Shown piece after piece: positions 46,150 to 56,905 of a stretch of 64,000 nt of DNA. Source of the stretch: Nectonema munidae (Eukaryota > Nematomorpha > Nectonematoida > Nectonematidae); the NCBI GenBank assembly GCA_030549495.1, contig JAUIRK010000925.1, positions 434,001-498,000 on the forward strand, given 5' to 3'. Positions within the stretch are counted from its first letter, which is position 1. The number at the start of each line of letters is the position of its first letter. Made by a program: the position numbers and the translations under genes. The notes beneath the pieces are model-generated. The model was not told where the DNA came from. It saw only the letters and a list, made by a program, of their open reading frames with translations, and did not search any database.

Positions 46150-47465
46150 AGGTGTCTTTAAATGATATTTTATTGCGTTTCAGTTCGTTAAAAAGTAGTC
46201 GTAGTCAAGATGCTTGTGGCCTGTCAATATATGACTTGAAAAAAGTTCAGAATTGTATCGCTTTTTCTTTTATGAAGGCTTTCAACTCTTGCATTGCAAA
46301 AAAACATTATTCCGGACGTACTAAAAAATACTAAGATCATCCCAATATAGAAAAAAGTGATAAAAGTGATGTAGGGAATTATAGGCCCATATCGATTGTA
46401 AGTTCAATATCAAGAGTCCTTGGGAAAATAATTTATACGCAAATAAATAATTATTTAACATCCAACAATCTTTTTTTCTCTTTCCAATTTGGCTTTAGAA
46501 AACACTCGTCTACAGAAGTTTCTTGCCCCAAAAATATATAGGTAGCCCGGGCTCTGGGTGTGCCTCAAGGTACAATTTTAGTTCCACTATTTTTCAATAT
46601 TTTCATGAATGACTTCCTAAACGTTATATCAAATGTTGAAATATTGATGTATGCTGACGACATAATAGTGCTGTTCTCGGATAAGTGTTTAAGTGAATCT
46701 CTATTGGAAAATAATTTAGCCTTGATTCAAAGTTGGTTCTCTTATAATTTTTTTGTTTGTCTTTGAACACCAAAAACTCAAAGTTTATTTCTTTCTCCTA
46801 TAAATGTACTAATCTTAGTTATGTCGATTATTATTTATCGACATTGAGATTTCAAAGAGTAGATTATCACAATTTTTGGGCTTTATCATATCTAGCAATT
46901 TGACCTGGTATTGTCACGTGTCACACATATCCCACAAATTCGCTTATATGTCTCGTATGCTAAAACAAGCTAGAAAATTTTTTCCCACCAAAACTATGCT
47001 GACCCTTTATAAAAGCCTCTTCCTTCCTCATCTTATGTACAGCATTTTCAACTGGGGACATTCAAACAACTCAACTCTATATTCTCTTCAAAAAAGACTT
47101 TGAGAGTCATCTTCTGTCTTCAAACAATTTCTCATACAAACAACAAGTTCCTTGAAAATTCTTTACTTAAACTTGAAGACCTATACCACCCAAGCGTTTA
47201 CGTTATGTTATATAAGTTCTTATACCATATGCTTCCACCTTTGTTCAATCCTTTCATTACCTTCAACTGGAAAAAAGACAGAACCTCATCTCGTCATGAA
47301 AATCACATGTCCCTTCCTTTCTATAATTATTCCAAGTCAAAGCGAACTTTTTCATACAAAATTTGTACTCTCTACAACGTCAATATCTAATGCTTTTTCC
47401 CTTTAATCCTATCCATATCAAAAAATTCCAAAAGATGTTGCAAAATTCTTTTCTCGATTCCTACA
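46150..47465 (+). mobile_element. CR1/Jockey-like LINE fragment with YADD motif
   Basis: RT blocks in order: FSSLKSSRSQDACGLSIYDL (46185), NYRPISIVSSISRVLGKII (46380-46440), FQFGFRKHSSTEV (46485), VPQGTILVPLFFNIFMNDF (46560-46615) and LMYADDIIVLFSD (46645-46680, catalytic aspartates present). The thumb follows (FIISSNLTWYCHVSHISHKF, MLKQARKFFPTKTML). The FxDxxxAF palm motif is missing between about 46520 and 46550, marking a deletion. It has several frame changes. It is the same subfamily as the minus-strand piece at 10600-11290. Confidence 0.8.
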
Positions 47466-47826
47466 CCTCACTCACTCACTGTGCCTAAAAATGATAAGAA
47501 AGTAACTAGATTAAGAACTAAGAGGATAAAGCCTCTTCCGTCTAGGACACTTTTTAGCATACATATAAATAATGGTGTCAATATCTAATCGAATATCTCT
47601 GTGAACAAAAAGAAGAATGAGAGCATTAAACGATCCTCATTCTTTGACGTGCGAAGTGAATTGATGTGGTAAAATTGATGTGTTTAAATAATAAATTTAC
47701 AAAAAAAATTTGGATAATATAAAAGTAATAAGTGTCACACTTAACTACGATTGGAACATAAAAAAACTTTTTACGGCTTCTTACTTTAGAGAAAGATTGA
47801 ATCTAAAAAACGAGTTGCAGAAGCCA
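47466..47826. other. Spacer before the CACTA-like element
   Basis: Nothing is recognised. Confidence 0.4.
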
Positions 47827-48164
47827 TCACAGAGAAAAATAATTAGTTGTTGTAACTATTTGAATTAGTAAATTTCTCTTTAAAGACTAGTAAATGTGTT
47901 TATTACTAAGTAGTTAGTAAAAAATTTTTATAAGCACTAACTTTTTTTAGACTTTTTCATTTTTATACTATTTTTAAACTTCAATTTTTTTTATAAGTTA
48001 ACTCAAAAAGTTAAAAATTATAGTTTTATTGTGTTAAATTCTAGTTTATTAAATCTAAATACTATGTGTATTTTTATTTTAATATGCATAGCATCGGGAT
48101 AAATTATCATTAAAAAGATTTAATATCATTTCTACCAAACTATTGGCAGTTTGTCTTTTTAGAG

Positions 48165-48235
48165 GATTCAAATCCAAGTATTTAAGCCACACGCTTTACC
48201 CTAGCTACTTATACCACTTATTGAAGCTTTAGACT
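48165..48235 (-). other. tRNA-like sequence (A and B boxes) inside the CACTA-like element
   Basis: On the minus strand AGTAGCTAGGGTAAAGCG resembles an A box/D arm, and GGATTTGAATCC about 34 bases further is a good B box. It could be a tRNA pseudogene, the head of another SINE, or chance. No acceptor stem is evident. Confidence 0.3.
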
Positions 48236-48442
48236 TTTGGTATTTACTATATAATTTTTTTCTTCTTAATGTAATTTTTTAAACTTATTGAACTTAGCAA
48301 AAACATTTTAAGAAAATAAAAAAAAATTTTAGTTTACTTTTTTTATAATTTTTTATTTTTTATTTTTATTTAATTTTTTTTTCTGTTTTCTTCTGCTTTA
48401 ATAAAAATGTCTTCTCATAAATTGTAAGCTACAATTATTTTA

Positions 48443-49726
48443 ATGTTTTTTTGTCAAATTTGTTTCTTAAATCAAAGAAATTTTAGTAGTCTTATAAAAC
48501 ATTATCGATTAATTCATGAAAACGAAAAAAGTTTTATAGTTAAATGCATATTTAGTGGGTGTAATCATACATATACTAGAGTTTCTTCCTTTGTTAAACA
48601 CTTAAGAACAAAACATCATCTAGATCATATAATAAATATAAAAAATACATTTAGTGTTGTAGACATTAATAATTTTGAAGCTCATGGTGATGTGAATACC
48701 ATAAATTTAGATGTAGGTTCTGAGTTATTAAAAAGCATAGCTTTGTTTCTTTTACGTCTACGTGAAATTAATAAGGTACCTTTTAGTGTTATTACTGATA
48801 TTATTGATACAAATTTAAATTTGTTCGAAATTCATAATAATCTATTAAAAGATTCATTTCGTTTTTTGTTTGATGATGATAATATTTCCATTACCTATAA
48901 ATCAAAAATAAAAAAATTTTTTGCTGAAGACTCTTTTATTCAAAATGCATTTAAGATGCTTAATTCTGAACATAGACTTCTATCATATATAAAACAAAAT
49001 TTAAATTTTGTTTCACCTGTAGAATATAATCTTACTCAATTCTCTAATGATAAAGATGGCAAATATCAATATGTTCCTATCTTATTAACAGTAGAAAGTC
49101 TTTTGCAGTATGAGGATGTTTTTGATTACGTATTAAAAGGGCATAAACAGAACTCAACTTTACTAAAGGATTATTCTGATGGTAGTCACTTTTCTAATAA
49201 TTTACTGTTTAATCAAAATGTTCCTTCATTGCAATTAATTTTGTATTTCGACGATGTCACCCTTTCGAATCCATTAAGTAATAAATCTAAAAATTTAAAA
49301 GTAAGCTGTATTTATTTTCAGTTAGGTAACATTCCTTCAGTTTTTAGATCAAAGTTAAGTTCAATTTATTTAGTTATGCTATTCAAAGCTAGTCTTACAA
49401 AAAAAGTTGGTTTGAACACAATACTAGAACCACTGATTTTTGACATAAAGCATTTAGAGCAGACTGGAATATCAATTACAAAAAATAACACTTTATATAA
49501 TTTTAAGGGCACTATTTCTGTATTAATAGGAGATAATCTTGCTTCACATATGATAGGGGGTTTCACTGAATCTTTTATTTCATACAGAAGCTGCAGGTTT
49601 TGTACTGCAACTCGTGAGGATATACATACTAAATTTTCATGTGATTCATTTGTTTTAAGGACTCAAGAAATGTTTGATTCTCAAATAAAAAATTTTATTG
49701 ATTCTCAAATAAACCTATTATGTTAA
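48443..49726 (+). CDS. CACTA-like transposase, N-terminal half with C2H2 fingers
   Basis: 427 open codons. Residues about 4-28 and 35-59 are two C2H2 zinc fingers (CQICFLNQRNF then H-x4-H; CIFSGCNHTYTRVSSFVKH), presumably for binding the element ends. The rest contains KYQYVPILLTVESLLQYEDV, LILYFDDVTLSNPLSNKSKN, IYFQLGNIPSVFRSKLSSIY, NFKGTISVLIGDNLASHMIG and SCRFCTATREDIHTKF, the order of blocks in animal EnSpm/Tnp2-like transposases that precedes the catalytic part. It ends at a stop that overlaps the next open frame (49720) by seven bases in a different frame. The YG.N..S.LN and PPDIMHD-like block expected here is absent, so an internal deletion probably fused the two halves out of frame. 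Confidence 0.75.
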   Translation: MFFCQICFLNQRNFSSLIKHYRLIHENEKSFIVKCIFSGCNHTYTRVSSFVKHLRTKHHLDHIINIKNTFSVVDINNFEAHGDVNTINLDVGSELLKSIALFLLRLREINKVPFSVITDIIDTNLNLFEIHNNLLKDSFRFLFDDDNISITYKSKIKKFFAEDSFIQNAFKMLNSEHRLLSYIKQNLNFVSPVEYNLTQFSNDKDGKYQYVPILLTVESLLQYEDVFDYVLKGHKQNSTLLKDYSDGSHFSNNLLFNQNVPSLQLILYFDDVTLSNPLSNKSKNLKVSCIYFQLGNIPSVFRSKLSSIYLVMLFKASLTKKVGLNTILEPLIFDIKHLEQTGISITKNNTLYNFKGTISVLIGDNLASHMIGGFTESFISYRSCRFCTATREDIHTKFSCDSFVLRTQEMFDSQIKNFIDSQINLLC

Positions 49727-50613
49727 GCGATTCGAATAATTTTAGAATAAAGCAAACGGAAGCACAAGTTTGGTGTTTAGGAAGGTTTCTTCCATTGCTA
49801 GTAGGTGATATGATACCTGAAGAGGACAACACGTGGAAATTTTATCTTAAGTTTTTAGATATATTACAATTAGTTTGTTCACCTAGATTAGACCGTGGGC
49901 ATGTTAAGTTTATGCAAGAAATCATTGAAGATTTTGTTTCAGAGTACACATTGTTTTTCCATCATACTTCCATCAAACCTAAATTTCATTATCTTTTACA
50001 TTATCCCATGCAAATTTACAGTTTTGGTCCTTTATATAATATACAAACTATCAGATTTGAATCAAAACACAACTATTTCAAAGATCATTTTCATCGTACC
50101 AAAAATAACATTAATACTTTAAAATCTCTTGCTAACCATCATCAATTATTACAAGCATATTATAGTACCTCTAAAAAATTGTTTAGTGCATATAATTGTG
50201 TTGGTCATGGACCAGAAATTTTGTATTTAGACCTGGTTAGTCGTGATATTAGTCTTTTACTTCAATCATTTTGTGACGAAAAAAAATCTTTATCACACTA
50301 TAAATCAATTAGTTATATGGGAATTGACTATCATTTGTCAGATTGTATTATAAGTTATAATGATGATAAATCGGATATAAGGTTTAACCGAATTTTGTAT
50401 TGTTTTATTTTCAATAATCGACCGTCATTTTTTTGTGAGCAGCTACAGACCAAGTGTTTCAATCGGCATTATTTCGCATATTTTTTAGAAAAATCAGGAA
50501 AATATATTTTTGTAAATGATGACAGTTTGGCTGAGTTTAAGTCATATGGGCTGTATAGTTGTCCAGAAAGTGTTGATTGGTTTGCTGTTGTAACCAAAAA
50601 TATTATTTTTTAA
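49720..50613 (+). CDS. CACTA-like transposase, C-terminal half
   Basis: 297 open codons. It begins within NNFRIKQTEAQVWCLGRFLP and continues with LLVGDMIPEEDNTWKFYLKF, IKPKFHYLLHYPMQIYSFGP and TIRFESKHNYFKDHFHRTKN. The block KxHxLLHYP...FGPL...RFESKHxYFK is the strongest signature of this transposase group. The ATG at 49720 is not the natural start; this is the downstream part of the gene beginning at 48443. The C-terminal 100 residues are an accessory domain seen in relatives. With the middle missing, the enzyme is unlikely to be active. Confidence 0.75.
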   Translation: MLSDSNNFRIKQTEAQVWCLGRFLPLLVGDMIPEEDNTWKFYLKFLDILQLVCSPRLDRGHVKFMQEIIEDFVSEYTLFFHHTSIKPKFHYLLHYPMQIYSFGPLYNIQTIRFESKHNYFKDHFHRTKNNINTLKSLANHHQLLQAYYSTSKKLFSAYNCVGHGPEILYLDLVSRDISLLLQSFCDEKKSLSHYKSISYMGIDYHLSDCIISYNDDKSDIRFNRILYCFIFNNRPSFFCEQLQTKCFNRHYFAYFLEKSGKYIFVNDDSLAEFKSYGLYSCPESVDWFAVVTKNIIF

Positions 50614-50694
50614 TTCTTTAAATAACTACATTCAGCTTAATTAAATTTTTATAAAAATATGTATCTAATTTTTTAAATATATATATGAACATAT

Positions 50695-52467
50695 ATGACT
50701 TTTTTTTTAAATAATTTTTTTCCAAAAAGTTTTGTTTTGAAGTACGAGCAACAAACAAAAAAGCTTCCTTTACCTGAAAGCTATACTAAAGAATATTTTT
50801 TGAATATTGCATCATCTGAAATGCGTTTATCTGAAGATAAAATTTTTCCCAAATACTATGATTATGACGTAGAAGAGTACGTCGATCTTGAAAATGTTGT
50901 TGATTTATATCAACAAAAGGTTGTTAAAATAAAAATAATGCGCTCTAACTGTGATGTTATTGGTGATAAGAAATGTCTTTCGATTACTCCTGACAGTTCA
51001 AAACTTTTTAAAGAAAACAAATCAAGGTATATTTTTTTATTTTTATTTTTCCAAGTGATCATCTATTTTTCCTAGAAGTGATGTATGGCCCAAAACAATA
51101 ATTTTTCCTCGAGCCTATGCCCATAAAGGATTGATTAGCAAGCTTGAAAATCAAGAAAAACTAAATAGTAAAGACATTAGCAATATGCTACATACACTTT
51201 ATATCTACTACACGCAGTTTACAAACGGATTGTAAGTTTCTTAATTTATATTTATATACAATTTATTTATTTAAGTTTATTTTAAATTTAAGATACCCAA
51301 CAAGTGAAATGTATACTCAGCTTGTCGATATGCTTTTTAAGAGTTTCCAAATCTATCTCAAGAGTCGGGACTACCTCTCTCTTCTGCAAAAGTATTATGA
51401 AACTTTTCAAAGTTGTATTTAGTTTAACTTTTTTTTGTAGGTATATTGGAAAAATAAGATTATTTATAAGTGGGGAAATGAGCGCAAATATCGTGACAAA
51501 GATGTTCCTGAAGTTGTAAGTAAAAAAAGAAAAACTAATGAAGAGAAGCAAACTAACTTTTCCTGTAAAAGCGCCTTTTGTTTAAAAAACTTTCTACCAA
51601 GGACGTCTCAATCCACTGATATTCAAATTAACAATGAGCTAATTGATTGGCTCAAAAAAGAATTTGTCAAAACTCAAAGGAATGAGGCTGCTATAACCGT
51701 ACGAATGGACGAAACTTTTATAGAAAGGAGAAAAGAGATTATAGTCAACAAAAAATCTTTACAGGATATTTTATCTATTTATCCTTTTCTTCAGGAAGAA
51801 AAACAAGTATTTTAAAGATTTGTTGTTCTATGTTTATGTTGTTTTTTTAAGATTTTTTTAGAGTTTAAAAGACTCTCTCCTATTATGCCAAATGATGATT
51901 TAAAGAATGTTTTGTTCGATCAATTACTGAAACAAAGCAATGCTGTATTAAATTTATGTAAGGATAGAAAAATGCCAAGTATTTATCAGGAATTGTGTGA
52001 AATATTTAGTCTTCAATCAAATATATCTCGAAAAAAAGGTTTTTCACTCATTTTAATATTTTTATTTCTTCTAAATTTTATTTATAGATTTAAAAGTATT
52101 AATGACTCTTCATGGAGTATGCCATCTTTTTAAAGAGAATTTAGAAACTATTTGCTTCAGAAATCAAGTGATTAAAGAAAAAGCTCAGCCCATCATGATC
52201 TTTGTTAAAAATTATGTTTTTTCGACGGACAAAAACTGCTTTTCTCTCTATATAGATTTTGTTGAAATTTGTCAAACTAATTCTTTTTTGAATATATTTT
52301 TACTTTTGTTTGTTTGCATGTATATTTTTAATTTGAGCTATCCTAATTCGATTAAAAACACCATGCTGTACATACAAAATTTCATTTTTGAATTGAAAGA
52401 TGAAATTGTCAATAAGAAGGTACTTAGTCTGCTTTATAAAATTAAGACTGAAATGAAAGCATATTAA
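50695..52467 (+). CDS. SAMD3-like second protein of the CACTA-like element, spliced
   Basis: Exon 1 is 50695-51026 (KSFVLKYEQQTKKLPLPESY, ISEMRLSEDK-type region). A 49-bp GT-AG intron (51027-51075) leads to IIFPRAYAHKGLISKLENQE, and a 61-bp intron (51232-51292) to YPTSEMYTQLVDMLFKSFQI. After about 51440 come YWKNKIIYKWGNERKYRD, NFLPRTSQSTDIQINNELI and MDETFIERRKEIIVNKKSLQ. Past another short intron follow EFKRLSPIMPNDDLKNVLFD and, from 52087, NLSYPNSIKNTMLYIQNFIF. These blocks in this order are those of the SAM-domain-containing 3-like proteins often found next to animal EnSpm transposases; their role is unknown. The third junction (about 51391/51441) does not keep the frame in my model, so a one-base lesion or another splice site is possible. 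Confidence 0.65.
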
Positions 52468-52979
52468 GCTGTTTTTGCCAATTTTACATTTAATCATATC
52501 CTAAATAAAGTGTTTCTGTTTTTTTAAGTTTTTTTGACAATCCAATTTACATTTCCAAAACTCGTGTTTTCACATTGGTTTCTTTTTACTTGATAAATAG
52601 TAAAAAATATTTTTACCGTATAATTAGTAATATTTACTGATTAAATAGTTGAAATAGAGACGAAAAATTTTACTAAAATAGTTAGTAACATCAACTATTT
52701 TAATTTAGTCATAATTACTAACTGAATAGTAATCACAACTGTCCTCATTTCTACTATTTAAATAGTTAATCTTACTATTTTTTTTTCTCTGTGATCATAA
52801 TATTTGAGTTCTATACGAAAAGAATTAGATCAAGAAAAATTTTCAACCAATTGGCAATGCAATTTGGGGGGGGGGCTTATTTTTATTTGCTTATATAAAC
52901 TTATATAAACATATGTGGACTTAGTTTTGGAAAGAGTTGGAGAGAAATTTCCTGATAATAAAGCAGTATATACGAAAAA

Positions 52980-53109
52980 AACTAGTAAATAGGAATATGA
53001 AAACGCTTTATTCAAAGCCTCTCTGCTCGTTATAACTTCAAATACATTAATAAAAACAACTTTACTGAGTTTAAATAGTTCTTTAATAATCTAATAAAAG
53101 AAAGTATGT
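52980..53109 (+). repeat. 130-bp direct repeat, left copy
   Basis: AACTAGTAAATAGGAATATG through AAGTATGT, identical to 54264-54393 except for one base (G versus T at the twelfth position). It starts and stops abruptly. It has no open frame. Confidence 0.9.
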
Positions 53110-54263
53110 AAAAGAAAATCATAATGAAATATGTTTAGAAAAGCAAAAGACTAAGATTAGACAAAATCTATTAATGACACAAAGCTGAAATAGGATCATA
53201 CAAAATAAATGAATTAAAAAAACTTACCTACAATCCATGTAAAATAAAGTAACAATTGAATATAATTAGAAAACTAAAAGTCTAAATTAAAAAAATTTAG
53301 TAACCAGAAGCAGAAATAGGAAATCAAGGTAAAATAAAAATAAATCTTGTAAGAGAGGTATTGAAAGGCAAATATATGGAATAATAAGGATATTGATTAG
53401 AGTAGTGAGTCTTTATTAGTTTTACATTATTGTAAACGAAAAGAATTTCTTTATCACTCAATTCAAATGTTTCTTCTACCAATCGTAAAAAAATTATGCA
53501 CAGAAATCAAGGTGTTTGAATGAAAGAGTCAATGAAGATTCTAAATATGATAAATGAAATCATTTTGTTACGTTAATACAAATTGAATGACACTGCTAAA
53601 ATTGTCAAAAAGAAAAAATATCTGCAGCAGATGAGAGGTTCCTTACAACCAGGAAACTTTTTTATTTGAAAATTTTTACTTTTTTAATTGGAAACTTAAA
53701 TTACAAAAACGAATATTAAGCAATTTTCAATAAATTTTAACATTTTATGTTTTGCCGATGTCGATTACATCTGAAAAATAGGCGGGTTTTTTCAAGCACA
53801 AACAATTACTCATTTTTGATCTTTATAAGGAATCTGAATTAAACATAGCATAAAGTATTTTCATTTAAAAAAAGATTCGAAGAATTACGGTCTTTAATAG
53901 GTTAACAACCATTTTAATCAACTCCTTCCAGTACAAAAAGGAAGGAATATGCATCAGGTACAGGACTAATGGGATGCATAAACAAAGATGATTGCTTGCC
54001 GTAACAAAGGTTTAACGGACAGTTATTAGAAAATTTCTTTTTGCGTATAACGTCCCCTGAACGCCATGAGTATGCAGGAAATGCAGTCATCAACTTATAA
54101 GTTCTCTTGGGCCTGTGACAACTAACGCCTCACAATGAACACCAAGAAGACAGAAGTGATGATTTAACCGCGCCTTAGCGAGACTTGCAAGTTCTATTTT
54201 ATTAAAACAAAAATTTCAATTCAAAAGGTTGTTCGTAAATTAATTCGAATGCCATTGAAGTAA

Positions 54264-54393
54264 AACTAGTAAATATGAATATGAAAACGCTTTATTCAAA
54301 GCCTCTCTGCTCGTTATAACTTCAAATACATTAATAAAAACAACTTTACTGAGTTTAAATAGTTCTTTAATAATCTAATAAAAGAAAGTATGT
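54264..54393 (+). repeat. 130-bp direct repeat, right copy
   Basis: The second copy, 1284 bp from the first, 129 of 130 bases identical. No target duplication or TG..CA ends were seen that would make the pair the ends of one retroelement. Confidence 0.9.
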
Positions 54394-54612
54394 TCTTTTA
54401 TCAATATTGATTTTAAAGCATTGGAAACTTTAAAAAAATTTGCGATAGAAAAATATTTCTTGGAAGCTAATTCCAAAATTCAAGTGCGCTGACCTAAACA
54501 AAATAAAAAATACATCTTTAAATTTCTACTGTTGAGTGATCTTTCCTTAGCAGCGTTAGAAAAGTAATCATATGAACAAAACACGAAATCACAGGCCTAA
54601 AAAAATATAATA

Positions 54613-54900
54613 CAGTCAAACCTCCTGGACTCTCCCACATAAAAATATTGAAACATTCCTTCAAATTTTACATAAAATATTTGTTTAATACTAAATCGGC
54701 CATGCTGGTTCCATTTCGGGACTCATTTTTTACATTTAGAATTTTAAAATATCTATAAGTGTTAATTAAATGGGAGTTTTACTTCTAAAAATTGTCTCCA
54801 AAACATTCCTTCAAATTTTACATAAAATATATGTTTTATACTTAATCCGTCATGCTGATTTCTTTTCAGGACTCATTTTTTGCATTTACTTTGGAAAAAA
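54613..54900 (-). repeat. Diverged tandem repeat, two units, preceded by a transposon-end-like CAGTCAAACCTCC
   Basis: The reverse complement of 54655-54900 matches the 11.7-12.3 kb repeat (AATGAGTCCCGAAATGGAAC, CAGCATGGCCGATTTAGTA, TTTTATGTAAAATTTGAAGG). The two units are about 135 bp apart. TA then CAGTCAAACCTCCTGGACTC at 54611-54632 resembles a pogo-type end but has no partner. Confidence 0.6.
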
Positions 54901-54944
54901 TGAGGTATAAATCTATCTAAAAATTATCTATTTAAGTTTATTAT

Positions 54945-56905
54945 TATATGTAACTTTTTTCACTTTAACGGCGTCCCTTTTTACTTTAATTACGCCCTTT
55001 TTCACTTTAAGTAAAATGAAATTATAAAAACGTTGATAAAGCAGAAAATAATGATGATTTAGGTCATACTTCACTCCATTCATGGGAAAGTTTAGATTAA
55101 AAAACACGTATTTATAAATTCAGACAAAACTAAGATTCTTTAATTCTTGTCAACTGCAAAAAAAACTACCTAACACTTCGATTCATGTTCTTGACAATGT
55201 TTCTGTTTTTTTTCAGAAAAAAAACTTTCTATTGTGTTAATTAGGATATATAGGAATTCATTATATCTCTGTTATCACCGAAAACTATTTAAACATAAAG
55301 TCTAACTTGGAAAAATCTGCTTATTTTATTTTTTTTTGCTTGTTTTTGTTCCTTTTTTGTTACTGAAATCATAAATTTTACTTAAAACGTTAAAAAAATA
55401 AAAAGACCACAGAATGGAAGCAGTTCATAAACACTGAACAAAAAATGTATCAAAAGAAGCAAAAATTTAGTCATAAAGGAGCTTCAAAGTTTAAAAATTA
55501 GCACAAAAATACTTCAAAATGGAAAAAATTGAAGAAAGAAAGTGCATTCGTATTGGTTCTCTGACAGAAAGTATAAAAGGACTTGTGTATTCTGCAAGCT
55601 TCATTTTGCCATTTGAGCACTATTTGTTTTTCACAATACGTCTCCAATTCTTTCTTTTTTATTCTTCTGTTTTTAACTTTAACTTCAACCAGTCAGAATG
55701 CCTGAAAAAGTTTCGTTCGAAAAAAGGAAAAGCTTGTGGATTTCGTTATCGAGAATAATTTTAGTATTAAAGATGCTGCGAAGTATACTGTTTTTAAAAT
55801 ATTCAAGAGCAAAATCAATAATTTACAGGCACAAAGAAGACGATGGCGTTAGAAAGCATGGAGGACACAAAACAACCTCTTTTGATGATGAAAAGTTGCT
55901 GTTTATTGAAAAAGCTATAGAAGATTACTCAACACTGACTCTACAAGAAATCAAAGACAAACTCAAAGCAAGATTTGATTTTGAAACTAGTACAACTTCT
56001 ATAAGTAACGCCCCAAAAACCATAGCTTGTATGTCTTCATTGACGAATCTGGGTTTAACAATCATCTCACAAGAGCATATGCCAGATCCAGAAAAGGCAC
56101 AAAAGCTCTAACAGTCATTCCAGCACTAAAATCAAAAAATACTTCTCTTCTGCTGGCAATCAACTGTAACAAACTTGTTCACTATAAATTGTATAACTCT
56201 ACTGTAAATGCAGAAAAGTTTCTGTTGTTTTTGGAGAAGCTTCTACAAGAACTACCTAAAAATAGAAACGTACATTGGCTTATAATGGAGAATGCAGCCA
56301 TTCACAAACCTCAAAAAACAAGGATTTTTCATGCAAAACACTAATTGTGTCAAGATTCAATACCTTTCTCCTTACTCATACATGCTGAATCGCATTGAAA
56401 ATGTTTTTTCAAAAATTAAGAGTAGATGTAGGCAAACGATGTCTAACGACAACACAAGGCATGATATCCAAGAAGTTATAAAAGAAGCAGTTATGGTGAA
56501 CAATTAAAATATTGGATTTAAACAATTTTTACAGATCCATCTTTTTCAAACTTAACTTGACCATGAATGGAGAAAAGTATAATCCAAAATATTTATTATT
56601 AAAATAAAGTTTTCTGCTTTATCACCTTTTTTAAATTTTCATTTTAATCTCTTTCTTCTTTTGCCTTTTCTCATTAACTTTGATAAAAAAGATAACATGT
56701 ACTGTTTTTCGAAAATTTTTATGGACTTTAATTTTGGTTAACTTTATAGCTCAAATTCTATAATTTTGAAAAACAATTATGAAATTCGAACAGTTTTAAA
56801 AAATGAAAAGAGTCACTTTTTAGTGAAAAAGAGCGCATTGAGGTAAAAAAAGGGCGCATTTAAAGTGAAAAAGGGCGCACGTAAAGTATAAACAGTATAC
56901 ATAAG
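54945..56905 (+). mobile_element. Tc1/mariner-superfamily element with tandem repeats in its ends
   Basis: Both ends hold two to three head-to-tail copies of a unit of about 20-22 bp, GCGCCCTTTTTCACTTTAA (left 54955-55015, right 56815-56890 inverted). The transposase lies between them on the plus strand (55698-56507). Length is about 1.96 kb. The exact outermost base and the TA duplication are uncertain because the flanks are rich in TA. Confidence 0.75.
55698..56507 (+). pseudogene. Tc1/mariner-superfamily transposase, broken
   Basis: The N-terminus reads MPEKVSFEKRKSLW, then a helix-turn-helix region past one frame change, a GHKTTSFDDEKLLFIEKAIE linker and TLTLQEIKDKLKARF. The catalytic region has VFIDESGFNNHLTRAYARS (first D), VHWLIMENAAIHKP, where the second D is replaced by E (usual form: DNAxIH), and QYLSPYSYMLNRIENVFSKI (last E). 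The LSPYS-x-x-LN-x-IE-x-x-FS-x-K block is diagnostic of the IS630/Tc1/mariner group. There are two or three frame changes, and the altered aspartate also argues against activity. Confidence 0.8.

Larger units (their letters stand above)
47827..52793 (+). mobile_element. CACTA/EnSpm-like DNA transposon, near full length
   Basis: The ends are CACAGAGAAAAA (47827) and its inverse TTTTTCTCTGTG (to 52793), flanked by AT on both sides. Both terminal regions are full of short subterminal repeats in both directions (ACTATTTNAATAGT, TTAGTAA.TA). It carries two genes on the plus strand: a zinc-finger transposase (48443-50613) and a spliced SAMD3-like second gene (50695-52467). Ends starting with CAC, subterminal repeats and the gene pair fit the animal branch of CACTA/EnSpm elements. 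It is 4967 bp. Superfamily assignment is by recognition of protein blocks, not by a search. Confidence 0.75.
52794..54640. other. Noncoding AT-rich region containing a 130-bp direct repeat
   Basis: There is no gene. A G11 run lies at about 52864. The direct repeats at 52980 and 54264 are listed separately. The intervening 1.15 kb has no recognisable coding frame. Confidence 0.4.

Noticed and set aside
52980-54393. 130-bp direct repeats as the ends of an LTR-type element
   Set aside because: No TG..CA termini, primer-binding site, target duplication or coding traces between them.
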